Positions 26,241 to 33,323 of a stretch of DNA of 33,461 nt are shown one piece after another. The DNA comes from Runella sp. (GTDB lineage Bacteria > Bacteroidota > Bacteroidia > Cytophagales > Spirosomataceae): positions 1 to 33,461 of the forward strand of contig JALQYJ010000016.1 of assembly GCA_023254175.1 (NCBI GenBank), given 5' to 3'. The notes under the pieces were generated by a model. The model searched no databases. It was not told where the DNA came from and saw nothing but the letters and a program-made list of their open reading frames with translations. Position 1 is the stretch's first letter. Each line of letters begins with the position of its first letter. Position numbers and translations under genes: made by a program.

Positions 26241-26273
26241 AGTCTTAGTAAGTTTTGGAAACTTACTAAGACT
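26241..26273. repeat. Perfect 15-bp palindromic repeat (second member)
   Basis: Arms 26241-26255 (AGTCTTAGTAAGTTT) and 26259-26273 (AAACTTACTAAGACT) are exact reverse complements around TGG. It lies 8 nt after the CE20-like stop. The sequence ATGCGACGA begins 6 nt after the stem, matching the flank of the palindrome at 16571. No T-run follows on the plus strand. Confidence 0.7.
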
Positions 26274-26385
26274 TCACAATGCGACGAGGATAGTTTTGAG
26301 AAATCCTTTGCACGTATGCTACGTCTCCATAAGCGATTTATCGTAAGTACCCTCATATCTTAACTCTAATAACTATCCAAAACCT

Positions 26386-27168
26386 GTGAACTTAGTTTGT
26401 TTTAGCTTTCTTTTCTTTTTTGTAAGCCTTACCACGTTTGCCCAACAACCTTGGAATGGAAAAAAATGTGCAGTAGTGCTTACCTACGACGATGCCCTGA
26501 ATGTTCACCTCAACAATGCCATTCCTGTTTTAGATTCGGTGGGGTTTAAAGGAACGTTTTACATTTCAGGCTCTTTTCCGGGCTTTACCCAGCGTCTTCA
26601 AGACTGGCGAAAAGCCGCTCAACACGGCCATGAACTCGGAAATCACACTCTGTTTCATCCTTGTGATGCGTCTTTGCCTGGGCGGCAGTGGGTCAGTTCT
26701 GAAAATGATTTGAGTAAATACACCCTCAAACGCATCACCGAAGAAATCCAAGTGACTAATGTGCTGCTGGAAGCTATTGACGGAAAAAAAAGTCGGACGT
26801 TTGCCTACACTTGCGGCGATGCCAAAGTGGGAACGCAGTTTTTTATGGATGGTCTCAAGGGGGAATTGATGGTGGCGCGCGGTGTACGGGGAGAAATGCA
26901 CCCCGTGGACCAGATTGATTTATACTATACCGATGGTTATATTATTAACAACGACTCGGGAGAGAAAATGACCTCTTTGGTCAAAAAAGCAATGAAAACT
27001 AATACGCTTCTGATTTTTGTGTTTCATGGCGTAGGAGGGGAGCATTCGCTGGATGTTTCGTTGGCTGCGCACAGTGAATTGGTACATTTCCTCAAACAAC
27101 AAGAGAAAGACATTTGGGTAGCGCCTTTGGTGGATGTCGCCGATTTTCTTAAACAGCAAAAGCGTTAA
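26386..27168 (+). CDS. Polysaccharide deacetylase (NodB/CE4-like), secreted
   Basis: A 260-residue protein starting at GTG 26386, which gives a good signal peptide (MNLVCFSFLFFFVSLTTFAQQ); no ATG is available nearby. NodB motif 1 is TYDDA (Asp35 base, Asp36 metal ligand). Motif 2 is NHTLFHPC (His87 and His91, metal ligands). GTFYISG and GHELGNH are also present. Known: CE4 enzymes use a divalent metal to remove N- or O-acetyl groups from chitin, peptidoglycan or xylan. Placement after an SGNH esterase in a xylan block favours acetyl-xylan. The final residues (LIFVFHGVGGEHSLDV) fit the motif-5 region. A 153-nt gap with a palindrome separates it from the gene before, so it may have separate control. 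Confidence 0.86.
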   Translation: MNLVCFSFLFFFVSLTTFAQQPWNGKKCAVVLTYDDALNVHLNNAIPVLDSVGFKGTFYISGSFPGFTQRLQDWRKAAQHGHELGNHTLFHPCDASLPGRQWVSSENDLSKYTLKRITEEIQVTNVLLEAIDGKKSRTFAYTCGDAKVGTQFFMDGLKGELMVARGVRGEMHPVDQIDLYYTDGYIINNDSGEKMTSLVKKAMKTNTLLIFVFHGVGGEHSLDVSLAAHSELVHFLKQQEKDIWVAPLVDVADFLKQQKR

Positions 27169-27275
27169 TTTTTTTTTAAAACTGTATGTACAAAGTTGTA
27201 GAGAGCAGTAAATCAAGTAAACGTGCTAGAATCCAGTAATTTACTGTTGGTATGGCACACTGCACCTGAGAAAAA

Positions 27276-27283
27276 TACGTTTG
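27276..27283 (+). promoter_or_regulatory. -7 box and nearby palindrome before the GMC dehydrogenase operon
   Basis: TACGTTTG is an exact TAnnTTTG match; a start near 27290 leaves about a 75-nt leader. A 13-bp palindrome CAGTAATTTACTG occupies 27234-27246, roughly at the -40 region, and could be an operator. A TTGG at 27247-27250 lies 26 nt from the -7 box, longer than usual. Confidence 0.45.
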
Positions 27284-27364
27284 TTATGCGTAAAAATTGT
27301 ACATTTCGGATGTAATTTTACACCTGCCCAATAAAATAACGTGTAACAACTAACCTTTATAACT

Positions 27365-27997
27365 ATGATGAATCGCAGAGACGCAATCGCGCGGGTGGCT
27401 CTTCTCATGGGAGGAACTCTTTCGGCGCCTTCGTTGATGGCTTTTGGCGACGGAACCTCCGTAAAACAGACCCTAGGTGCTGCTTTCAGTTTGACAAGTG
27501 CACAGAAAGCCCTTGTGGCTGAAATTGCAGAACATATTATTCCAAAAACAAGCACACCAGGCGCCAAAGAAGCGGGCGTTGGGCCTTTTATTGAAATGAT
27601 GTTGGCAGATTGCTACAAACCCCAAGAACAACAAAATTTTCTGGACGGTTTGGCAGACCTTGATGAAAGAGCAACCAAAACGCATGGAAAGAAATTTTTG
27701 GAAACCTCTTCGACGGAGCAAGTGGCTATTTTGAAGCAAGTAGAAAAAGACACGCTTGAACTGATGAAGAGCGCGAATGTCCAGCAAGTGAAAGTCGGTG
27801 ATAACGTCGATAAAGAGGTTGTCAATTCGAAAAAATTGAAAGGAACGCCATTCTGGCGCCTCTTAAAAGAACTCACGTTGTTTGGGTATTTTACGTCGGA
27901 ACAAGGCGCAACCAAAGCCCTTGATTATGTCCCTATTCCTGGGCGCTATGATGCGTGTATACCACTTAAGCCAGGCCAAAAAGTTTACGCGCTTTAA
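27365..27997 (+). CDS. Gluconate 2-dehydrogenase subunit 3 family protein (LacC-like small subunit)
   Basis: A 210-residue protein with a twin-arginine signal (MMNRRDAIARVALLMGG). The mature part contains the family core: FSLTSAQKALVAEIAEHIIPKTSTPGAKEAGVGPFIEMMLADCY near residues 38-85 and the C-terminal FWRLLKELTLFGYFTSEQGATKALDYVPIPGRYDACIPL. Known: this small subunit pairs with a GMC flavoprotein lacking its own signal, and its Tat signal carries the complex to the periplasm. The partner GMC gene starts 36 nt downstream. Known examples include gluconate 2-dehydrogenase, FAD glucose dehydrogenase and the LacABC-type glucoside 3-dehydrogenase. Confidence 0.9.
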   Translation: MMNRRDAIARVALLMGGTLSAPSLMAFGDGTSVKQTLGAAFSLTSAQKALVAEIAEHIIPKTSTPGAKEAGVGPFIEMMLADCYKPQEQQNFLDGLADLDERATKTHGKKFLETSSTEQVAILKQVEKDTLELMKSANVQQVKVGDNVDKEVVNSKKLKGTPFWRLLKELTLFGYFTSEQGATKALDYVPIPGRYDACIPLKPGQKVYAL

Positions 27998-28033
27998 TTG
28001 TTAAACTTCCCCAATTTTCAACTCAAGATTCCA

Positions 28034-29749
28034 ATGTATTTAAATATAGATGCGCAAAAAGAAATGACCTACGATGCGATTGTCGTTGGGTCAGGGATAA
28101 GTGGCGGTTGGGCTGCCAAAGAATTAACCGAGCGAGGCTTACGCGTACTTTGTATCGAGCGTGGACGTGACATCAAACACATCGAAGGCTACGAAACAGC
28201 CATGAAAGCACCTTGGGAGTTTGCCCACCGTGGCCGCCCCGATAACATGGCTGCCGAAGAGTATTGGGCAAGTATGCGCACGGGCTACACGGCCAATGAA
28301 GAACACCGATACTTGTTTGAAAACGATAGCAAAAACCCGTATCTCGAAACACGTCCTTTTGACTGGATTCGTGCTTACCACACGGGAGGTCGTTCGTTGT
28401 TGTGGGGACGCCAAAGCTACCGTTTCAACGAAGAGGATTTTATGGCCAACGGTAAAGAAGGAGTTGGAGTAGATTGGCCAGTACGTTATAAAGAAATTGC
28501 CACTTGGTACGACTATGCTGAGCGTTTTGCAGGTATTAGTGGGTCAAAAGATGGTTTGTCGGTGCTTCCTGACGGTCAGTTTTTGCCTGCTATGGAGTTG
28601 AACTGTCTCGAAAAACACGTTAAGTCGGAAGTGATGAAGAAAATGGGCCGTACAATTACGATTGGACGTGTAGCTCACCTTTCAAAACCACAAAGCTGGC
28701 ATACTGCCCTTGGACGTGCCGCCTGTCAGTACCGCAACATGTGTATGCGTGGCTGTCCGTTTGGAGCTTATTTCAGTACGCAGTCGGCGACATTGCCAGC
28801 CGCGATGAAAACCAAGCGTTTGACGTTGGTTAATAATAAGATTGTGTCGGAAGTAATTTATGATGAGAAAAAAGGCCGTGCTACGGGTGTTCGTACCATC
28901 GACCAAAATACCCTCGAAGTAAAAGAATACTTCGCAAAAATTATCTTCTTAAACGCTTCGGCGATTCCGTCGGCGTCTATTTTACTTAATTCGAAGTCGA
29001 GCCGCTTCCCGAATGGCTTGGGTAACGATAGCGACCAAGTAGGCCGCAATATCATGGATCACCACCTTGGGGTAGGGGCTTCGGGTGAGTTTGATGGATT
29101 TCAAGACCAGTATTATTTTGGACGTCGTCCAAACGGAGTGTATATTCCTCGTTACCGCAACTGGGGCAACGACAAACGTGATTACTTGCGTGGCTTTGGT
29201 TACCAAGGAGGTGCAAGCCGTAGCGGTTGGGGTCGTGGGGTAGGTATGGAAGGCTTTGGGGCAGCATTCAAAGACGATTTGAGCAAAGTGGGAGGCTGGT
29301 CGATGGGTATCGGTGGGTTTGGTGAAGTATTACCAAATGAAAACAACCGTTTCACGCTACACCCTACTAAAAAAGATAAATGGGGAATGCCAATTGTGGT
29401 TTTTGATGCAGCTTACGGCGAAAACGAATACAAGATGCGTAAAGACATGGCCAATGATGCCGCTGAAATGCTCGAAGCAGCAGGGCTTAAAAACGTTCGT
29501 TCGTACGATGATACCAGCAAAAACCTCGGTATTGGTATCCACGAAATGGGAACCGCACGTATGGGTAAAGACCCAAAAACGTCGGTGTTGAACAAACATA
29601 ATCAATTGCACGATTGCAAAAACGTCTTTATGACTGACGGTGCATTTATGACATCGGCGTCTTGTGTCAACCCTTCATTGACTTACATGGCATTTACAGC
29701 ACGTGCTGCGGCATTTGCTGTAGAGGAGTTGAAGAAAAAGAACCTCTAG
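28034..29749 (+). CDS. GMC-family FAD dehydrogenase with 3Fe-4S-type cysteine motif (LacA-like catalytic subunit)
   Basis: The ATG at 28034 gives 571 residues; the open frame back to TTG 27998 directly abuts the previous stop and is less likely. The FAD site is AIVVGSGISGGWAAKEL near the N-terminus. Cys231, Cys237 and Cys241 form C-x5-C-x3-C in ACQYRNMCMRGCP, the arrangement of the 3Fe-4S cluster ligands in Burkholderia FAD glucose dehydrogenase. The C-terminal catalytic pair is His503 (GIHEMGTARMG) and Asn546 (SCVNPSLT). No signal peptide: export with the Tat-signal small subunit is expected. Known relatives oxidise sugars at C1, C2 or C3 and pass electrons to a cytochrome; no cytochrome gene is seen here. 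C3 oxidation of glycosides is the favoured inference. Confidence 0.9.
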   Translation: MYLNIDAQKEMTYDAIVVGSGISGGWAAKELTERGLRVLCIERGRDIKHIEGYETAMKAPWEFAHRGRPDNMAAEEYWASMRTGYTANEEHRYLFENDSKNPYLETRPFDWIRAYHTGGRSLLWGRQSYRFNEEDFMANGKEGVGVDWPVRYKEIATWYDYAERFAGISGSKDGLSVLPDGQFLPAMELNCLEKHVKSEVMKKMGRTITIGRVAHLSKPQSWHTALGRAACQYRNMCMRGCPFGAYFSTQSATLPAAMKTKRLTLVNNKIVSEVIYDEKKGRATGVRTIDQNTLEVKEYFAKIIFLNASAIPSASILLNSKSSRFPNGLGNDSDQVGRNIMDHHLGVGASGEFDGFQDQYYFGRRPNGVYIPRYRNWGNDKRDYLRGFGYQGGASRSGWGRGVGMEGFGAAFKDDLSKVGGWSMGIGGFGEVLPNENNRFTLHPTKKDKWGMPIVVFDAAYGENEYKMRKDMANDAAEMLEAAGLKNVRSYDDTSKNLGIGIHEMGTARMGKDPKTSVLNKHNQLHDCKNVFMTDGAFMTSASCVNPSLTYMAFTARAAAFAVEELKKKNL

Positions 29750-29779
29750 GTTACTTAGATTTTTATTGCCTATTGATGA

Positions 29780-29814
29780 CCCAGTTACTTCGGTGGCTGG
29801 GCTTTTTTGTTTTT
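29780..29814 (+). terminator. Rho-independent terminator after the GMC dehydrogenase gene
   Basis: A 9-bp stem with two G-U pairs joins 29780-29788 (CCCAGTTAC) to 29793-29801 (GTGGCTGGG) around a stable TTCG tetraloop, followed by C and TTTTTTGTTTTT. Confidence 0.9.
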
Positions 29815-30195
29815 GAACTAGTCTAGTTACTGTATTTTTTAATTCTGGGTGCTTTTCACAAGGCGGTGAGTACAGAATTACCGCATTTTAGGAAAACTTG
29901 AGCCATAGTCGTTTAAAAAATATAACTATTTGAATGTTTTGTTGATTTATATGATTTGTATTGAAAAAATAAAATTTTGGTAAAACTCATAAAATCAAAA
30001 TAAAATAAAAAATATAATGATTTATATATAATCTTAAATTGTTCAATGATTTGCAACTTAAAATTCGAAAAACCGCAATTTTTTATCAGAAAATACTTAA
30101 AATTTGTACTAAATATTTGGATGTTTACAAAAATAAACGCATGTTTGTATCGAAAAACAAAACCACATATTGCCCACCTTAAACAAAATAATATT
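29815..30195. other. AT-rich intergenic region before the porin-amt pair
   Basis: About 380 nt of very AT-rich sequence with many A and T runs. I see no convincing gene. A frame is open from 30046 into the porin, but its product has low-complexity Lys/Asn/Phe composition and no signal, so it is taken as leader. The probable promoter is at 30116-30147. No convincing sigma-54 box was found. Confidence 0.6.
30116..30147 (+). promoter_or_regulatory. Candidate promoter of the porin-amt operon with an internal inverted repeat
   Basis: TTTG at 30116-30119 and CATGTTTG at 30140-30147 (one mismatch to TAnnTTTG) are separated by 20 nt, the usual -33/-7 spacing. Between them lies GTTTA-CAAAAA-TAAAC (30123-30138), an inverted repeat that could hold a repressor. 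The leader would be about 45 nt. Confidence 0.38.
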
Positions 30196-31434
30196 ATGCA
30201 AAAGCTACAATTACTTGTTTTATGTTTGTTTTCAACATTTTTAGCTTTTCCTAAGGGAATTGAGGAGAAAAAGTCAGAAGTTAAAACAGAAACTAAGACC
30301 GAAGCTAAGGTAGAAACTAAAACGGAAGGGGAAGAAGATAAGAAAGGATCGTTTACATTTTCGGGATATATTGACTCGTATTACATTGGTAACTTCAACA
30401 AGCCTGCTTCACGTTCGAACCTAGGTGCTTACTACGCTCGTGCGTTTGACCAAAAGGCAGGACAAATCTCTTTAGGTTTGGTTCAGACGAAGATGCAATA
30501 CAGCAACGAGAAGTCAGATGTAGTTGTTGACTTGGCGTTTGGGCCAAATGCTGATCTTGGAAACTACGGAAACGTATTGGGTGCACTTGGTTCAAATACC
30601 AACACCGCTCTTGCCATCAAACAAGCGTACTTCAACTGGAAAGCAACGAGTAAGTTAACTTTCACAGCAGGTCAGTTTGGTACGCACATCGGTTATGAAG
30701 TAATTGACGCTCCCGTAAACTTTAACTACTCATTATCGAACCTTTTCAACAACGGCCCTTTTTATCATATAGGTTTGAAAGGTACGTATGCGTTCTCTGA
30801 TAAAGTGTCGTTGATGTTAGGTTTAGTCAACAACGTGGACAACTTAAATGACAACAACCGCAAAAAAGGCTTGATTTCACAATTGTTCATTAATCCAGCA
30901 AAAGGTTGGAATGTATACCTCAACTTCATCAATAGCAATGAAGCAAATGCGGACGACAACGGCAATACACCTGATGCTCACTACCGAGTGTTTGACTTAG
31001 TAACTACTCTTCAAGCCACTGATAAGTTTTTGATTGGAGCAAACGCAGCTTTCGGTTCACAAAAAGGTTCTTACCAAGGCAGCGCCGCTTTGACAGAATC
31101 AACTCCTTGGGGTGGTGCAGCAGGTTATTTGAGTTATGCCGCCTCTGACTTGTTCAGCATCGGTGCACGTTATGAATATTTTGATAATACTTCAGGTGCT
31201 CGTGCTCTTCTCAACCGCCTTGGAAATGGCACATCGGTTAACTCACTTACGCTCACAGGAAATTTTACATTAGCAGATGGTCACTTGTTGATTAAACCTG
31301 AGTTCCGTATGGATTCATATAAGAAACTAACAGGTACAGGCGAAAGCGGACAGCAGCAGTTCGAAGATTCTAAAGGAGGTTTCACTAAGAACTCGCAATC
31401 GACACTTGGTCTAGCATTCATTTATAAGTTTTAA
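30196..31434 (+). CDS. Outer-membrane porin-like beta-barrel protein
   Basis: The ATG at 30196 gives 412 residues with a signal peptide (MQKLQLLVLCLFSTFLAFP). A Lys/Glu/Thr low-complexity segment (about residues 22-50) follows, made of imperfect ETKTEAKVETKTE-like repeats, then a barrel of alternating strands from FTFSGYIDSYYIGNFN to the terminal STLGLAFIYKF. The C-terminal Phe is usual for outer-membrane barrels. The AYFNWKATSKLTFTAGQFGTHIGYEVIDAP segment resembles the OmpL-like/DUF1597 'porin' family of Bacteroidota. It lies 100 nt upstream of the ammonium transporter with no terminator between, so it probably forms the outer-membrane channel of the same uptake system (inference). Confidence 0.82.
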   Translation: MQKLQLLVLCLFSTFLAFPKGIEEKKSEVKTETKTEAKVETKTEGEEDKKGSFTFSGYIDSYYIGNFNKPASRSNLGAYYARAFDQKAGQISLGLVQTKMQYSNEKSDVVVDLAFGPNADLGNYGNVLGALGSNTNTALAIKQAYFNWKATSKLTFTAGQFGTHIGYEVIDAPVNFNYSLSNLFNNGPFYHIGLKGTYAFSDKVSLMLGLVNNVDNLNDNNRKKGLISQLFINPAKGWNVYLNFINSNEANADDNGNTPDAHYRVFDLVTTLQATDKFLIGANAAFGSQKGSYQGSAALTESTPWGGAAGYLSYAASDLFSIGARYEYFDNTSGARALLNRLGNGTSVNSLTLTGNFTLADGHLLIKPEFRMDSYKKLTGTGESGQQQFEDSKGGFTKNSQSTLGLAFIYKF

Positions 31435-31461
31435 TTCTAATCTCTGATTTTTTAGATTTTA

Positions 31462-31484
31462 AGTGGAGCTTCTTATCCTCCACT
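31462..31484 (+). other. Intercistronic hairpin between porin and amt
   Basis: A 7-bp stem pairs 31462-31468 (AGTGGAG) with 31478-31484 (CTCCACT) around a 9-nt loop. No T-run follows, so it is not a terminator. It could set the relative levels of the two proteins by processing or by stabilising one end. Confidence 0.35.
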
Positions 31485-31534
31485 CAAAATCCTTGATAAA
31501 TAAAAAGTACAACCAAAACCAGTCAAGTAAATCT

Positions 31535-32857
31535 ATGAAAAATTTATTCCCACTCGTGATTTTGCTGGCTATTAGCCTCATAGGAGTATTAATGCCTGCG
31601 ATTCCTACGCAAATCGTAACCGAAGGGTTAAATTCAGGTGATATCGCCTGGATGCTTGTTGCTACGGCTTTTGTATTATTGATGACGCCTGGACTAGCTT
31701 ACTTCTACGGAGGTATGGTTAACAATAAAAACGTGATTTCAACCATGCTTCAAAGCTTTATTGCTATGGGAGTCATGAGTATTCTTTGGGTTGTTGTAGG
31801 TTTTAGCTTGGCTTTTGGTGACTCAATCGGTGGTTGGGTAGGAGACCCTACTACATTCTTTATGTTCAAGGGAGTATTGGACGGTAAGCCTTGGTCATTG
31901 GCACCTACTATTCCTTTGGCATTGTTTGCTTTCTTTCAATTGAAATTTGCGGTAATTACACCTGCACTTGTAACGGGTTCGTTGGCTGAGCGTATTAAGT
32001 TCCGTTCCTATATTCTATTTATGGTGCTGTTTAGCATTTTCGTTTACGCACCTTTGGCACACTGGACATGGCATCCAGATGGTTTCTTGTTCAAGTTGGG
32101 CGTTCTTGATTTTGCAGGTGGTACAGTAGTACACATGTCGGCAGGTTGGGCGGCTTTGGCAGGTGCCTTGTATTTGAAGCGCCGTCGTGCTCACGAAGAA
32201 GCTAACTTCTTGCCACCAGCCAATATCCCTTATGTATTATTAGGTACAGGTTTGTTATGGTTCGGATGGTTCGGATTCAACGCAGGTTCTGCGGTAGGTT
32301 CAGGCCCATTAGCAGTGTCAGCTTTGGCAGCTACTAACACAGCTGCTGCGGCGGCTGGGTTGGCTTGGGTATTGTTTGATGCAGCTAAAGGTAAAAAGCC
32401 GTCGGCACTTGGTTTCTCTATAGGTGCTGTTGTAGGTTTGGTAGCAATTACTCCTGCTTGTGGTTTCGTTACAATCCCACAATCAATCTTTGTTGGTACT
32501 ATTTCTTCAATGGTATCAAACTACTTGGCACACCTTCGTACTAAAACTACGTTGGACGATACGCTTGATGTATTCCCTTGCCACGGCGTAGGTGGTATGA
32601 TGGGTATGTTAATGACGGGTATCTTCGCCTCTAAAGGTGTCAACCCAGCGGTTGTTGATGAAGGTTTGGCGTACGGTACATTTACGCTCTTTAAAAATCA
32701 CTTGATTGCATTAGTGGTAGTTTCCGTATTCGCATTTGCGATGTCATACATTATTTTAATGGTTACTGATTTCATCGAGCCACTTCGTGTATCGGAGGAA
32801 GACGAGAAAGTTGGTTTAGATATCAGCCAACACGATGAATTCTTAGTAGAAGCATAG
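31535..32857 (+). CDS. amtB: Ammonium transporter (Amt/AmtB family)
   Basis: The ATG at 31535 gives 440 residues; the GTG at 31463 would add a hydrophilic leader without family match. About 11-12 membrane segments are visible, starting with FPLVILLAISLIGVLMPAI, which may act as a cleaved signal or extra helix. The twin pore histidines lie in DFAGGTVVHMSAGWAAL and FPCHGVGGMMGMLMTG, and WFGWFGFNAGSA is conserved. Known: Amt trimers conduct ammonium and are blocked by PII (GlnK). No glnK follows in the window. The C-terminal tail includes EPLRVSEEDEKVGLDISQHDE, the usual PII-contact region. The porin upstream is a probable partner. Confidence 0.96.
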   Translation: MKNLFPLVILLAISLIGVLMPAIPTQIVTEGLNSGDIAWMLVATAFVLLMTPGLAYFYGGMVNNKNVISTMLQSFIAMGVMSILWVVVGFSLAFGDSIGGWVGDPTTFFMFKGVLDGKPWSLAPTIPLALFAFFQLKFAVITPALVTGSLAERIKFRSYILFMVLFSIFVYAPLAHWTWHPDGFLFKLGVLDFAGGTVVHMSAGWAALAGALYLKRRRAHEEANFLPPANIPYVLLGTGLLWFGWFGFNAGSAVGSGPLAVSALAATNTAAAAAGLAWVLFDAAKGKKPSALGFSIGAVVGLVAITPACGFVTIPQSIFVGTISSMVSNYLAHLRTKTTLDDTLDVFPCHGVGGMMGMLMTGIFASKGVNPAVVDEGLAYGTFTLFKNHLIALVVVSVFAFAMSYIILMVTDFIEPLRVSEEDEKVGLDISQHDEFLVEA

Positions 32858-32883
32858 AAACTAGATAGAATAGTTGCAACGAG

Positions 32884-32964
32884 ACCACAGAGGGCATCCC
32901 CTATTGACTGTGGTTTTGTTGTACTCGTTGAAGCTACTGGCTTTGCTGGTAGCTTCATTTTTTT
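32884..32964 (+). terminator. Terminator(s) after amtB
   Basis: The stronger hairpin pairs 32930-32941 (GAAGCTACTGGC) with 32945-32956 (GCTGGTAGCTTC), 12 bp with two G-U pairs and a TTT loop, followed by ATTTTTTTG. A weaker one upstream pairs 32884-32890 (ACCACAG) with 32908-32914 (CTGTGGT) and is followed by TTTG. Confidence 0.82.
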
Positions 32965-33110
32965 GTATCTTGCTTATATCAATAGTTTGAAACGGTATTG
33001 ATAAATAAAAAATGTGGTCTATCACAATTATAATTGTTCTACCACTTATTCAAGTCGTGCTGAACTTCTTGCACGGTTGCAACGCCGTATAGATACTTTA
33101 CTGCCTTCTG

Positions 33111-33323
33111 ATGGCTAAGAGGGCTCAGCGTTTTTTAAAACGAGCAGGATTCTATCATTCTATTATGGAAAGCTGTGTCTGTCAGAGATTTGAGTTCAAT
33201 GATTTGAAGGAAGCTCGAAAAATATTGGCAGAATTTAGAAACTTCTATAATTTTGAGAGATATGGTGCTCCCCAATTGTTGGACAGGATTTCGGTGTTTT
33301 TATGCTTGTTGGATGACGCCTAA
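33111..33323 (+). pseudogene. Short ORF, possible remnant of a transposase/integrase (uncertain)
   Basis: A 70-residue frame. The segment FNDLKEARKILAEFRNFYNFER recalls the C-terminal end of IS3/IS481-like integrase cores, where an acidic-helix segment is followed by YNxxRPH; here the PH is missing and the rest does not match. A 34-residue frame at 33014-33118, ending SRAELLARLQRRIDTLLPSDG, overlaps its start by 8 nt in another frame, so the two could be one coding sequence broken by a frameshift. Its end overlaps the end of the minus-strand DUF2961 gene by 24 nt. Base composition and lack of a promoter argue against a normal gene. It may simply be non-coding. Confidence 0.25.

Noticed and set aside
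27181-27364. TGGCACACTGCACC at about 27252 as a sigma-54 promoter
   Set aside because: The GG to GC spacing is 6 rather than 10, so it does not fit the -24/-12 rule.
30046-30195. Coding extension of the porin gene back to 30046
   Set aside because: The product is Lys/Asn/Phe low complexity from AT-rich DNA and overlaps the candidate promoter; the signal peptide starts at 30196.
33012-33095. Small hydrophobic ORF of 27 residues starting at 33012
   Set aside because: It has a short frame with no ribosome binding site or family match and overlaps other equally poor frames.
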